49,021 nucleotides of DNA from an uncultured Desulfotomaculum sp. (lineage in GTDB: Bacteria > Bacillota > Desulfotomaculia > Desulfotomaculales > Desulfotomaculaceae), in assembly GCA_946411205.1 (NCBI GenBank), contig CAMKDG010000010.1, positions 1-49,021 on the forward strand. The letters are read 5' to 3'. Numbering within the stretch: position 1 is the first letter of the stretch; every line of letters begins with the position of its first letter. A program made the position numbers and the translations under genes. Shown here in pieces: positions 8,200-16,706 of the stretch. The notes under the pieces were generated by a model. That model worked only from the letters and a program-made list of their open reading frames with translations, did not search any database and was not told where the DNA came from.

Positions 8200-9050
8200 G
8201 AACAGTTCCTCCTTAACAGGGGTTTCATTTTTTGACACATTTCGAAATTGTCCTTGTGGCCTGTTCTGATTCCAATAAAATGGCCCTGTACTGCCTGACC
8301 CAGGGAAAAAATGTCTCCCAACAGGTCCAGGGCTTTGTGCCTGGCAGGTTCGTTGGCCCACTGTAACGGTACCTGATTAGGCCCAGGGGGGAAAATCAGG
8401 CAGTCCTGCATGTTCTCACCTATTAATCCGGCCACCCTTTCAAACTCGCTTTGAATAATGTATGATCTGGCCGGTGCCAGTTCAGCGGCAAAATCCGTTG
8501 GTTGATTCAGCGTATAATGAGCTACCTGGGTGGGAATTTCTTTATGGGGGTAATCCAGTAGGTAGGTAATGCTAAGTTGTGGCGCGGGTAATGCCACTAA
8601 GAAACGATCATACCGTTTTTCCTGAATATAAAATGAGTTTGCTACCAATAGCGGCTCCGGTACCCGAATGTAATTTTTTGGTGCAGGTTGAAAAACAGGT
8701 TCTGCTTTTAAGAGAGCACGAACAAAATCGTGGCTGCTGAAACTACTTACCACCGGAATGGACGGGTTGTTCAAGCATATTCGCAAATTATCTAAGCCCA
8801 ACCCGGCAATGGCAGCTAGTAAATGCTCGGTATGCTCGATGCGAATATCCTGGAGAACCAAGGAGGTCCAGCGGGAGTCCACCCGTACATATTCGGGCCG
8901 GCAAGGAATTTCCGGCTGACCGGGTAAATCTTCTCTGACAAAAACAATCCCGCTGTCAGGGGGTGCCGGGTGGAATTTTACGGTCGAGGAAGTTTGACCG
9001 GTAATGCTAATACCGGAACAAAAGCCTGGATGTTTGATTGTTTTTTGCAT
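8196..9050 (-). CDS. LpxC-type UDP-acyl-GlcNAc deacetylase homologue
   Basis: A 284-residue protein with all active-site elements of LpxC, the zinc amidase that removes the N-acetyl group from UDP-3-O-acyl-GlcNAc in lipid A synthesis. By position: EHTEHLLAAIAGLGLDN holds the general base E75 and zinc ligand H76; ARSYIIQSEFE near 194 matches the ARTF segment; RHKALDLLGD holds zinc ligands H238 and D242; GHKDN holds the catalytic H265. The protein therefore looks active. It is unusual because the window otherwise looks Gram-positive, with no other lipid A gene (lpxA, lpxD, lpxB) nearby. It sits between a CgeB-like glycosyltransferase (2-bp gap) and a sugar aminotransferase (4-bp overlap). It probably deacetylates an amino-sugar nucleotide for another glycan or glycolipid. 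Confidence 0.87.
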   Translation of the reverse strand: MQKTIKHPGFCSGISITGQTSSTVKFHPAPPDSGIVFVREDLPGQPEIPCRPEYVRVDSRWTSLVLQDIRIEHTEHLLAAIAGLGLDNLRICLNNPSIPVVSSFSSHDFVRALLKAEPVFQPAPKNYIRVPEPLLVANSFYIQEKRYDRFLVALPAPQLSITYLLDYPHKEIPTQVAHYTLNQPTDFAAELAPARSYIIQSEFERVAGLIGENMQDCLIFPPGPNQVPLQWANEPARHKALDLLGDIFSLGQAVQGHFIGIRTGHKDNFEMCQKMKPLLRRNCS

Positions 9051-9052
9051 GG

Positions 9053-10021
9053 TTAACCCTGCCAGAGATCCGTAAATTGAAGAATTTGAGCTGCCCGATT
9101 TTGATACGTGTGTGGGTAAGAATAGACTTCCTGCTGACCGTTTAAAGCAATGTTCTCTCTCTCTGCAGCATGCTGTAGGTAATAGTCCACCAGGCGCAAG
9201 GTATCCTCCTCCGACCGGGAGATAACGAAATGTTTACCGGGCTTAAATTTTTCTAAAACAGCAAAGGTTGCCGGAGTTAGGAGGAATCCCCGGGCACCCA
9301 GAATTTCATAGGTGCGAGAGGTTAGTTCGGTGGTAATATTTTGAAAACCGAGCATGATTTTGGCGGAACTGTAAACATGATTTGTTTCCAGGTAGGATAA
9401 TTTCCCCCGCAGATGTCGAGAGTCCACGCTAAAGCCGACGATATCCGGGTCCAGGGTATCCCAGCGCTTGCCCCAAATGGCTACATCGTAACCCCGTTCC
9501 ACCAAGGGTTTTAACAATATTTGGGCACTGTTTCTGCGGAAAGAGTTCCAGGTAACGCCGCCGGTGGCCACCAGGGCAATATCGCATTGATATTCTTTCT
9601 TTGGCGCCACAGGACGATGAAACCCTGGATTGCAGGCCCAGGGCAAATAGTGGGCTTTTAAACCAAGCCGGCTGTATAAGGCTAGCGTTTCCCGGTCAAG
9701 GGTGAAGATATAGGCTGGCTTGGTGGCTTTAATGTAGGGTAAGGACCATTCCTCAGTCCAGCGAGAGTCTTCCGTTGCCCAATAGGCATGTTTTAATTGA
9801 TACTTCTCAACCATGCGGCCCAATATTTTTTGCTTGGACTGCGTGTGGATTTTAGTCCAGCCGACAGTGAAAACAAGATCGGGTCGGTCCTTACTAAAGA
9901 GTTGTTCTAATTCCTCTTCTATGATGTCCTCTAGTATAGTTACTTCACAGCCGTGCTCCTCAAAAGCTGATGGCAATCCGAGTAAATACTGAGGGTCAAT
10001 TTCAATAAAAAGGATTTTCAC
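9053..10021 (-). CDS. CgeB-like (spore-maturation) glycosyltransferase
   Basis: A 322-residue GT-B type protein. The N-terminal half has a Rossmann-like start (MKILFIEIDPQYLLG) and YWATEDSRWTEEW. The C-terminal half carries the glycosyltransferase-1-like nucleotide-sugar part: SSAKIMLGFQN near 240, SRTYEILGARGFLLTP near 255 and the EEDTLRLVDYYL segment. This matches the CgeB/DUF3880 family, whose namesake is in a Bacillus spore-surface cluster. GTG start with GGGGTGA upstream. It is tightly packed between the FemAB-like and LpxC-type genes. A spore-surface role is possible but only inferred. Confidence 0.82.
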   Translation of the reverse strand: MKILFIEIDPQYLLGLPSAFEEHGCEVTILEDIIEEELEQLFSKDRPDLVFTVGWTKIHTQSKQKILGRMVEKYQLKHAYWATEDSRWTEEWSLPYIKATKPAYIFTLDRETLALYSRLGLKAHYLPWACNPGFHRPVAPKKEYQCDIALVATGGVTWNSFRRNSAQILLKPLVERGYDVAIWGKRWDTLDPDIVGFSVDSRHLRGKLSYLETNHVYSSAKIMLGFQNITTELTSRTYEILGARGFLLTPATFAVLEKFKPGKHFVISRSEEDTLRLVDYYLQHAAERENIALNGQQEVYSYPHTYQNRAAQILQFTDLWQG

Positions 10022-10033
10022 TAAATCACCCCG

Positions 10034-11005
10034 TTATAGATCAAGGCAATACGTTTCACGTAAAACGCCTCGCCCACCAAATTTCTCCTTAAATTTAAAA
10101 AGCCCGTGATTAATCTTACGTCCTTTATTTTCCGTGGAGATACCCCAGTCCAAATAAGCATAGCCTTGCTGCCTTCCCCAATCAATTAGTTTGTAAAATA
10201 CTAATTCCAGAGAACGCAGTTGTTGGTATTGATTGTTGCTGGCAATGTAGAAGCAGTTTATAACACGTTTATTTAGCAGAAAAACCACCACGCCGCTAAC
10301 CATTTCTGCTTCCCGAAAGGAAGCAAAGAGCTTGATGGATTCAGGGTAGCGATTTGTTAGATCAAGCATTTCGGGTAATGTATGGGTGGGTTGAGAATGA
10401 TGTCTTTGTTGAAGGTTGTGGGAGAGAATGCTCCAAAAGGCAGCATAGTCAGTACTTTCTTCTACAGTAACCCCCAGCCTTTGGGCCTTGCGAATATTCC
10501 TTTGGGAACTCTGCGCCAGGGTTTCTGAAGCGTTGGCAATTTCCTGTAAAGGCAACGCCGTAGCTAGTTCGGAGGTGCCAAGGGAAAAGCCGTGATAGCG
10601 CAGGGCAAAATCTATTTCGTCACTGGGCCAGTGATGATAGATGCGGGGAACCATTTTCATTTCCATAGCGCGGTAGTTACTAGATCGACAGTGTTGGATT
10701 ACCAGGGGAATTAGTTCTAATGCTTCTGCCGTTGTAAATTTGGGACCAATAATGATGCCCCCGTGTGATGCACCGGGATAAGAGGAGAAAACTTTTTGCT
10801 GGTTTACCGTTTTTTGAGCTGCCGGGATTACGGCAAGCAACTTCCCCGCGTCGTTATAAATCAGTAAGGAGCTATCCACAAACCGGTTCGGGGGATGATA
10901 GTTGAGAAAAGTCCGTTGCTGCATAAAGGTACCGTTGCGGGAGTTGGCAACAAAATCATCCCATTCCTTTTCGTACGATGGATCGTAAATTTTGGTAAGT
11001 AACAT
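10034..11005 (-). CDS. FemAB/BioF2-like GNAT-fold acyl or aminoacyl transferase
   Basis: A 323-residue protein of the double-GNAT FemAB-like type found in exopolysaccharide and peptidoglycan genes. Typical features are FMQQRTFLNYH early on, SSQRNIRKAQRLGVTVEES near 170, and the C-terminal LELVFYKLIDWGRQQGYAYLD followed by GLFKFKEKFGG, all arranged as in FemX-like enzymes. FemX enzymes use aminoacyl-tRNA and others use acyl-CoA; which applies here is unknown. The ATG at 11005 is preferred because AAGGTGG lies five bases upstream; the TTG at 11020 is the longer alternative. It is the second gene of the operon. Confidence 0.78.
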   Translation of the reverse strand: MLLTKIYDPSYEKEWDDFVANSRNGTFMQQRTFLNYHPPNRFVDSSLLIYNDAGKLLAVIPAAQKTVNQQKVFSSYPGASHGGIIIGPKFTTAEALELIPLVIQHCRSSNYRAMEMKMVPRIYHHWPSDEIDFALRYHGFSLGTSELATALPLQEIANASETLAQSSQRNIRKAQRLGVTVEESTDYAAFWSILSHNLQQRHHSQPTHTLPEMLDLTNRYPESIKLFASFREAEMVSGVVVFLLNKRVINCFYIASNNQYQQLRSLELVFYKLIDWGRQQGYAYLDWGISTENKGRKINHGLFKFKEKFGGRGVLRETYCLDL

Positions 11006-11098
11006 TAATACCACCTTCAATCCTTAGAAAAACTTAGCTTGCGCCAAGTCTTTAGACGCCGGCGGAAGCCTAGTTTGCCCTGATGCATGTCGGAAAGT

Positions 11099-12064
11099 TT
11101 ATATTTTTTCGTCATGCCAAGGAAGTCTTGTGCCGTTGTTTACAAGTGATTGTTCAATCAGATCCATCACTTTAAGTACCCAAAGGATATCTTCAGATCC
11201 GGTCCTGGGAGATGATTTCGTTTTGATACATTCAACAAAATGTAAGCATTGGTTGGTGAGAGGTAGAGTCTTTTCGCACTTGGGCAGCGTAATTTCACCG
11301 TTATGAGAGATTCGCTGTAATTTATAATCAGCTTTGACATCATCAAAAACCAAAGTCATATGTTCCCCGGAAATGACTACCTGTCGCCTTTTGATAGGAC
11401 AAACCCAGTTGGCATGGATTTGCACGAATAGGTTATCTGGAAATCCCAAGGTGATAACAACTAAGTCATAATGATTGTGTGGACGATATTTTTCTCCCTG
11501 GGCGGCTACCCACAGTGGACTTTTGTTAAGTAGGTACCTAACCATAGAGAGATCATGCACGGCAAGATCCCAAAGCACGCTAACATCATTGCGAATTTTC
11601 CCGAGGTCTGTGCGCTCCAGGAACATATAGCGCAATTGACCCAGGTGTTCCGGAGTCATGAGGAGTTCTAATTGGGGAACTACCGGATGGTACTCCAATA
11701 AATGGCCAGCCATTAACACGGTATTCTTCTTTTGGGCCAGCTTGATTAAAGTAACCGCGTCATGGTAGGAGAGAGTAAAGGGTTTTTCCACCAGCACAGC
11801 CTTATTTTGAGATAAAAAATCAGATGCCATGGCATAGTGGCTATGCGGCGGTGTAGCAATAATAACGCCATCTAAGGATTCGTCATTTAATAGCTCTCGG
11901 TAATTGGTAGTTATGTTTAGGCTGGGATAGGTTTTCTTTACCTTGCTGAGGGAATCTTCGTTTATGTCGCAGATGGACTGAATGGTAACTTCCGGTATTG
12001 AGTACAAAGTATGGATATAATTAAAGCCCCAAGCCCCACAGCCGAGCAACCCAAGTTTAGCCAT
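11099..12064 (-). CDS. Gfo/Idh/MocA-family sugar dehydrogenase (GnnA/WlbA-like)
   Basis: A 321-residue NAD(P)-dependent oxidoreductase. It has the Rossmann loop LGLLGCGAWG, the VEKPFTLS motif with the conserved EKP, and VLWDLAVHDLSM carrying the likely catalytic His, as in WlbA/WbpB. Those enzymes oxidise C3 of UDP-GlcNAcA, and GnnA acts on UDP-GlcNAc, to give a 3-keto sugar for a DegT-type aminotransferase, which is present downstream. The start at 12064 is chosen because the G-run of the ribosome binding site would touch a GTG start at 12070. First gene of the seven-gene operon; a 93-bp gap precedes the next gene. Confidence 0.85.
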   Translation of the reverse strand: MAKLGLLGCGAWGFNYIHTLYSIPEVTIQSICDINEDSLSKVKKTYPSLNITTNYRELLNDESLDGVIIATPPHSHYAMASDFLSQNKAVLVEKPFTLSYHDAVTLIKLAQKKNTVLMAGHLLEYHPVVPQLELLMTPEHLGQLRYMFLERTDLGKIRNDVSVLWDLAVHDLSMVRYLLNKSPLWVAAQGEKYRPHNHYDLVVITLGFPDNLFVQIHANWVCPIKRRQVVISGEHMTLVFDDVKADYKLQRISHNGEITLPKCEKTLPLTNQCLHFVECIKTKSSPRTGSEDILWVLKVMDLIEQSLVNNGTRLPWHDEKI

Positions 12065-12329
12065 CTTCACCCCCCCCTGGAATAAAAAAGAAGTTTTTCA
12101 ATATATCGGTATACTATTCTAGGGCTAGATGGAACGTGAATGTCATTAGGGGTTTTCTAAAGTAGATCCTTTCGCAATAGAATGGTTTATTTTTTACTAT
12201 ACTTCGGTTGGGGAAGGCGGGTTCTTGTAATATTTACTGAATGGAGAATTTTACAGAGATTTATTTAGAGAGGATCGGAAAGCATATAAAAGAATTGCTA
12301 CAATGTCTCGGCGTTCAGGAGGTTTGGTA
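12065..12329. other. Divergent promoter region between glycan operon and alkaline phosphatase
   Basis: No gene is supported in this 265-bp AT-rich stretch. A TATACT at 12198-12203 could be a -10 for the phosphatase but lacks a good -35 at the right distance. I found no convincing sporulation-sigma or Pho-box match. Confidence 0.4.
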
Positions 12330-13760
12330 ATGAATTGTCAAAGGTATGCTCGGTTTTTAAAAATTACCATTGTAGTAACAGCCCTGTTTGCTTTTTTACT
12401 GGTATCGATTTCCCAAACTGTAGAAGCAAGCAATACTCCCAAATACGTCTTTTACTTTATTGGTGATGGGATGGGTGTTGCTCAAAGGCAAGCAGCGGAG
12501 TATTTTAAACAGGCTAAGGAAGATAACCCTACGTCAAAGTTGCTGATGAACACTTTTCCCGTGGCGGGGTTAATTACAACACATTCGGCCAATGAAACAC
12601 TGATAACCGACTCAGCGGCAGCAGGCACCGCGTTGGCTACCGGTCATAAAACCCTAAATGGGATGCTTGCTAAACTGCCTGACGGGAAAGCTGTAAAAAC
12701 CTTAGTTGAGGCGGCGGCCGAAAAGGGATTGGCCACCGGGATGGTGACTACCACCAGACTTACCCATGCCACCCCGGCAGCCTTTATCTCACACAATACG
12801 AGCAGACACAATGAGCATGAGATTGCCGCGGACCTAGCGGATAGTGGAGTGAATTTCTTGGCAGGCGGTGGGTATGGCTATTTTGTGCCGAAAAACGATC
12901 GGCTGGAATCAAATAGAAATGATGACAGGAACCTATTGGAAGTATTTTATCGAAAAAAATACAATGTATTTATTACTGAAAAAGAAATAGCAACTTTCAA
13001 AAAATTCCAGCCTAAGGGACCGCAAAAGGTAATGGCTTGCTTTACCCCCTCGCACTTACCTTACGAGTTTGACCGGGTCAACGATAAGCGTCTCCTACCT
13101 CTACCTAGCCTAGCGGAAATTACTGAGAAAGGAATTGAAGTTTTATCCCAATACCCCAAAGGTTTTTTTATGATGGTGGAGGGCGGTAGGATAGATCAGG
13201 CGGGTCATCTTAACGACGCGTTGAGAAGTTGCGAGGAAGTGCTGGCCTTTGATCAAGCGATTGCCAAGGCTTATGAATTTTACAAAAAATACCCTAAGGA
13301 AACATTAATCTTGGTTTTAGCGGACCATGAATCAGGCGGCATGACGTTAGGCTATGGCACAAAGGATTTTTTAAAAGTGAAAAACTTATTGGATAATCAG
13401 GTTCCCAAGAACAAGTTAAAACGTTATAACCATGATCGAGCAGCCTACTTTAACTACCTTTCCCAAGAGGTAGGCTTAGGCAATCTGCTGGATGATGAAA
13501 GGTCAATTATTGAAAGGTCAATTATTGAAAGGGCTATGGATGTGGTAGAAAAGAATGGCGACCAAGAAAAAATATATGTTGCCATAAAGAATGTGTTATC
13601 TAATAGAGCCGGTATTGCCTGGACAACCCAGAATCATACAGGTGCCTGCGTTCCGATCAGTGCCATCGGTGTAGGAGCAGAAAAATTTGGTGGCTTTCAG
13701 GATAATACGGAAATTGCTAAGACGCTGGCTGCTTTATTAAACCTAGAGCTTAATGTGTAG
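12330..13760 (+). CDS. Secreted alkaline phosphatase
   Basis: A 476-residue metallo-phosphomonoesterase that releases phosphate outside the membrane. A signal peptide or N-terminal anchor (hydrophobic about residues 10-28) precedes the catalytic domain. The domain shows YFIGDGMGV (metal-binding D46), TDSAAAGTA with nucleophile S95, LADHESGGMTLGYG (metal ligands) and QNHTGACVP near the C-terminus (metal-binding His). ATG at 12330 with GGAGGT six bases upstream; the frame begins earlier at 12303 but without support. A 15-bp tandem duplication near its 3' end adds five residues (RSIIE twice). It is monocistronic and ends at a terminator. Confidence 0.92.
   Translation: MNCQRYARFLKITIVVTALFAFLLVSISQTVEASNTPKYVFYFIGDGMGVAQRQAAEYFKQAKEDNPTSKLLMNTFPVAGLITTHSANETLITDSAAAGTALATGHKTLNGMLAKLPDGKAVKTLVEAAAEKGLATGMVTTTRLTHATPAAFISHNTSRHNEHEIAADLADSGVNFLAGGGYGYFVPKNDRLESNRNDDRNLLEVFYRKKYNVFITEKEIATFKKFQPKGPQKVMACFTPSHLPYEFDRVNDKRLLPLPSLAEITEKGIEVLSQYPKGFFMMVEGGRIDQAGHLNDALRSCEEVLAFDQAIAKAYEFYKKYPKETLILVLADHESGGMTLGYGTKDFLKVKNLLDNQVPKNKLKRYNHDRAAYFNYLSQEVGLGNLLDDERSIIERSIIERAMDVVEKNGDQEKIYVAIKNVLSNRAGIAWTTQNHTGACVPISAIGVGAEKFGGFQDNTEIAKTLAALLNLELNV
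13497..13526 (+). repeat. Two tandem copies of a 15-bp unit inside the phosphatase gene
   Basis: GAAAGGTCAATTATT occurs twice in a row and is followed by a third partial copy (GAAAGG). The unit is a multiple of three, so the frame is kept. It looks like a recent slippage duplication in a surface loop. Confidence 0.9.
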
Positions 13761-13785
13761 CAAGGACCTCGCTGGACAAAAGACT

Positions 13786-13817
13786 AACCCTGGTTACTTT
13801 ACGAACCAGGGTTTTTG
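13786..13817 (+). terminator. Intrinsic terminator (possibly bidirectional)
   Basis: Stem AACCCTGGTT / AACCAGGGTT with an 8-nt loop and a T-run, between the convergent phosphatase and MBL genes. Confidence 0.85.
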
Positions 13818-13830
13818 CTATCCAGATGAT

Positions 13831-14571
13831 TTAAATTTTGTCTGCCAACTCTTTGATGCGTTGACCTACTTTGCCTGTATATAAGCCGCCATGATAGCAA
13901 ATGACTGTTTCGATATCGTAGTGAGTGAGCTTGGCCAAAGATTTGATAGATAAAGCATGATCAAAGTTAATGAACTTTGGAGAAGCAACCAGTTGGCCAT
14001 TTTCCACACCCAGAGCGTCACCGGCTATGAGCACCTTACTTTCTTTAAGATATAGGCAAATGTGTCCCGGCGTGTGGCCCGGGGTGTCAATAACCGTGAT
14101 GCCGCCGCAATAGGGCAAGACTTCACCATCCGTTACTATTTGGTCTACAGGAGCTTTGCATTTTTCAAAACCGGCCTTGAGATTTTCATAGACAGCTTTC
14201 ATCTCAGGGGTTAAGGAATCTAACGTAGCTCCTAACTGAGCGAGCTTAACAGGGCATTTCTCGCCTTGAATATAAGGTTTTTCTTCCTCATGTGCAAGCA
14301 CCCTGACACCCTGAGGCAAGGCTTGATCAATACTTACCAGACTTCCAATATGATCAATGTCATGATGGGTCAGAATTACCATGGTTAGTTTATCAAAGGG
14401 TAGGCCTACCTGCTCAATGGCCTCCTTGAATTGGCGTAATTGCCCCGGATAGCCGGCATCAACCAGAATGACTGTATCATTATCCCAAAGGAGCGTGGGA
14501 GAAATGATGCTCTGTTTGCCCATGATATTGGCCGTTATTTCAAGCATTTCTACACCAGCAGCTATTTTCAA
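13831..14571 (-). CDS. Metallo-beta-lactamase-fold hydrolase
   Basis: A 246-residue MBL-fold protein. The metal site shows THHDIDHIGS (an HxDxDH variant of the usual HxHxDH, common in one MBL branch), DTPGHTPGHICLY and VICYHGG, which supply the further His ligands, plus LIAGDALGV for the bridging Asp. It most resembles glyoxalase-II-like or quorum-lactonase-like Firmicutes proteins; the substrate cannot be named. TTG start with GGAGGG ten bases upstream; an in-frame ATG exists at 14547. Same strand as the HxlR regulator, but a hairpin separates them. Confidence 0.82.
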   Translation of the reverse strand: MKIAAGVEMLEITANIMGKQSIISPTLLWDNDTVILVDAGYPGQLRQFKEAIEQVGLPFDKLTMVILTHHDIDHIGSLVSIDQALPQGVRVLAHEEEKPYIQGEKCPVKLAQLGATLDSLTPEMKAVYENLKAGFEKCKAPVDQIVTDGEVLPYCGGITVIDTPGHTPGHICLYLKESKVLIAGDALGVENGQLVASPKFINFDHALSIKSLAKLTHYDIETVICYHGGLYTGKVGQRIKELADKI

Positions 14572-14647
14572 TTCTTTTCATCCCTCCAGGGTCTGTTTAA
14601 AAGTGTGTTCATTAGGGATATGTTACCCCATATACGTTAAATAACAA

Positions 14648-14675
14648 CGGGTCATTAGACCCGAAAGGGTAAAAA
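14648..14675 (-). terminator. Terminator-like hairpin after the HxlR regulator
   Basis: CGGGTC-ATTA-GACCCG at 14648-14663. Read on the minus strand it is followed by a T-rich stretch (TTGTTATTT). Confidence 0.55.
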
Positions 14676-15014
14676 TCAATCCTCACTCCGGAGATTTTCG
14701 GTGCCCCATTTAACTAAATCCAGGAGAATCTTTTTTAAGCTTTCACCTTTGGTTGTTAGAGAGTATTCTACACGTGGAGGAACCTCCGGATAGATTTCCT
14801 TGGTAACAATCTCTTGCTTCTCAAGTTCTTGTAAGCGTGCGGATAGAGTTTTGGGGCTGATTCCTTTTAGTGATTTTTGCAGTTGACCAAATCTCTTGGT
14901 TCCCGAGGAAAGTTCCCGAATAATGGAGAGAGTCCATTTACCGCCCAGAATAGAGAGGGCCTTTTGGGCCGAGCAATAACATTCCTTTAGCCTTTGCTCA
15001 TCTTGATTGTTCAC
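14676..15014 (-). CDS. HxlR-type winged-helix regulator
   Basis: A 112-residue HxlR-family DNA-binding protein: ALSILGGKWTLSIIRELSSG, then RFGQLQKSLKGISPKTLSARLQELE (recognition helix region), and the wing YPEVPPRVEYSLTTKG. Two cysteines in KECYCSAQ near the N-terminus could make it redox- or electrophile-sensitive, as in HypR/QorR-like members. The GTG at 15014 is favoured because GGAGG lies 7-8 bases upstream; the GTG at 15029 would overlap that site. It is divergent from the flavoprotein-nitroreductase pair, which it probably controls. Confidence 0.88.
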   Translation of the reverse strand: MNNQDEQRLKECYCSAQKALSILGGKWTLSIIRELSSGTKRFGQLQKSLKGISPKTLSARLQELEKQEIVTKEIYPEVPPRVEYSLTTKGESLKKILLDLVKWGTENLRSED

Positions 15015-15133
15015 AATACTTACCTCCACTACAGTAGCTACAATAAAGGTAACTACTTCCTTTATGAAAGAAATAATATTAAACTTAATTCTAACATAAT
15101 TAAACGAATCTATAAATATAGGGGGGATACTTG

Positions 15134-15784
15134 ATGAAGGTACTCGGATTGAATGGAAGTCCCAGAAAACAATGGAATACAGCGACCCTGTTAAATAAAG
15201 CGCTGGCAGGGGCGGCCTCCCAAGGGGCAGAAACAGAACTGATTCATCTTTATGATCTTGCTTTTAAAGGGTGTATCAGTTGTTTTGCCTGTAAAACCAA
15301 GGGGGGTAAAAGTTATGGCAGGTGTGCGGTAAAGGATGATCTAGCACCGATTTTCGAGCAGATTGAGGAGGCCGATGCCATTATTTTAGGCTCTCCTATC
15401 TATTTTAGCAGTGTCTCCGGGGAAATGAGATCTTTTATGGAACGTTTAATGTTTCCCTATTTGTCCTATACCAACCCGCCACAATCACTTTTTCCCAAGA
15501 GAATAAAGGTTGGGTTTATTTACACCATGAATATTCCCGAGGAGAAAATGATGGAGAGTGGCTATGATCAGATCCTGGGTCGTAATGAACAGGGGCTTAG
15601 GATGTTGTTTGGTGAGGTAGAGAGACTCTATAGCTTTGATACCTATCAGTTTAAAGATTATGCAAAGGTAGTGTCAGACCTTTTTGATCCCGAACAGAAA
15701 GCAAAAAGACGGGAAGAAATCTTCCCCAACGATTGCCAGATGGCCTTTGCCTTAGGAGCGAGATTAGCAGGGGTAAATCCATAA
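15134..15784 (+). CDS. Iron-sulfur flavoprotein / NADPH-dependent FMN reductase family
   Basis: A flavodoxin-fold protein of 217 residues. The FMN-phosphate loop GLNGSPRKQWNTATLL is at the N-terminus. The cysteine cluster GCISCFACKTKGG and a later RCAVKDD match the compact 4Fe-4S motif of anaerobe iron-sulfur flavoproteins. Such proteins pass electrons between ferredoxin or NADPH and small quinone-like or nitro acceptors. GSPIYFSSVSGEM is the second flavin-binding stretch. ATG at 15134 with GGGGGGA seven bases upstream. Next to the ferredoxin-nitroreductase (22-bp gap) and divergent from the HxlR regulator, so a redox-stress or electrophile-detoxification unit is likely. Confidence 0.85.
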   Translation: MKVLGLNGSPRKQWNTATLLNKALAGAASQGAETELIHLYDLAFKGCISCFACKTKGGKSYGRCAVKDDLAPIFEQIEEADAIILGSPIYFSSVSGEMRSFMERLMFPYLSYTNPPQSLFPKRIKVGFIYTMNIPEEKMMESGYDQILGRNEQGLRMLFGEVERLYSFDTYQFKDYAKVVSDLFDPEQKAKRREEIFPNDCQMAFALGARLAGVNP

Positions 15785-15806
15785 ATTTGATAGGAGGTTT
15801 TTCAGC

Positions 15807-16610
15807 ATGTTGACGGTAAATCAAGACTGTATCAAATGCGGGGTATGTGCAGAAACATGTCCCGCCCGCATCATCGAGATGGGGCAGGATGGCCCAAAGC
15901 TACTTTATCTGACGGCCTGTATTAAATGTGGGCATTGCGTGGCGGTTTGTCCCCAAGAGTGCTTGGATCATGAAATGGTACCTCTGAGTAAACAAGTGTC
16001 CCGGGAAAATTATCCTGTTTTAGATCCACAGACCGCAGCCCATTTTTTAAGAGCCCGTCGTTCTATCAGGAACTATCAAAATGAAGCAGTGCCTAAAGAG
16101 AAAATGTTGCAGTTGCTGGATGTAGCCAGATTTGCACCCTCAGGGGGCAATTCCCAAGGCTTATCCTATATCGTTGTCACCGAAAAAGAATTGTTGAAGC
16201 AGTTAACCGAAACAACGATATGCTGGATGGAAGAGCAGCTTGCAACGGGGCCAGCCGAGGCAAGGTACTTTGAAGGGGTTGTACAGGGTTACCGTAAAAC
16301 CGGGCGGGACATAATTTTACGGGGTGCCCCGGCCTTGATCATTGCAACGGCCCCCAAGAACTTTCGCTGGGGGCATGACAACACCAGATATTCTCTGGCT
16401 TACGCAGAGTTATACGCTCCGACGCTGGGGCTAGGTTCCTGTTGGGCAGGTTACTTTGAAATATGTGCCGCCTCTGGGTATCCCGAAATCTATAGGTTGC
16501 TCGGCATGGGGGAGGACCTGACGGTGACGGGTGCGATCATGGTTGGTTACCCTGCGTACCACTATCACCGGTTGGTTGATCGGAATCCCTTACAGGTAAC
16601 CTGGAAGTAA
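15807..16610 (+). CDS. Ferredoxin-nitroreductase fusion
   Basis: A 267-residue protein. An N-terminal 2x[4Fe-4S] ferredoxin domain (CIKCGVCAETCPA, then CIKCGHCVAVCPQEC) is fused to a nitroreductase domain from about residue 75 (FLRARRSIRNYQNEAVPKEK, FAPSGGNSQG, and the C-terminal VGYPAYHYHRLVDR). In anaerobes such fusions accept electrons from reduced ferredoxin and reduce nitroaromatics, quinones or unknown metabolites on FMN. GGAGG lies upstream of the ATG. Probably co-transcribed with the iron-sulfur flavoprotein. Confidence 0.9.
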   Translation: MLTVNQDCIKCGVCAETCPARIIEMGQDGPKLLYLTACIKCGHCVAVCPQECLDHEMVPLSKQVSRENYPVLDPQTAAHFLRARRSIRNYQNEAVPKEKMLQLLDVARFAPSGGNSQGLSYIVVTEKELLKQLTETTICWMEEQLATGPAEARYFEGVVQGYRKTGRDIILRGAPALIIATAPKNFRWGHDNTRYSLAYAELYAPTLGLGSCWAGYFEICAASGYPEIYRLLGMGEDLTVTGAIMVGYPAYHYHRLVDRNPLQVTWK

Positions 16611-16647
16611 AGATAAATTAGAAGAATCGTCCTCTTCAGTCAAAGAG

Positions 16648-16685
16648 AAGGGGTGGCAAAACTACTTTTTGCCACCCCTTTTTTA
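16648..16685 (+). terminator. Strong intrinsic terminator
   Basis: A 14-bp perfect stem (AAGGGGTGGCAAAA and its complement) with a 5-nt loop and a run of Ts follows the nitroreductase gene. Confidence 0.92.
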
Positions 16686-16706
16686 TCATTGGGGCAGATA
16701 CTTACA

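Noticed and set aside
8200-8361. Longer N-terminus for the DegT aminotransferase
   Set aside because: It reads through the end of the LpxC-type gene; the ATGA overlap and GGAGGAA support the start at 8199.
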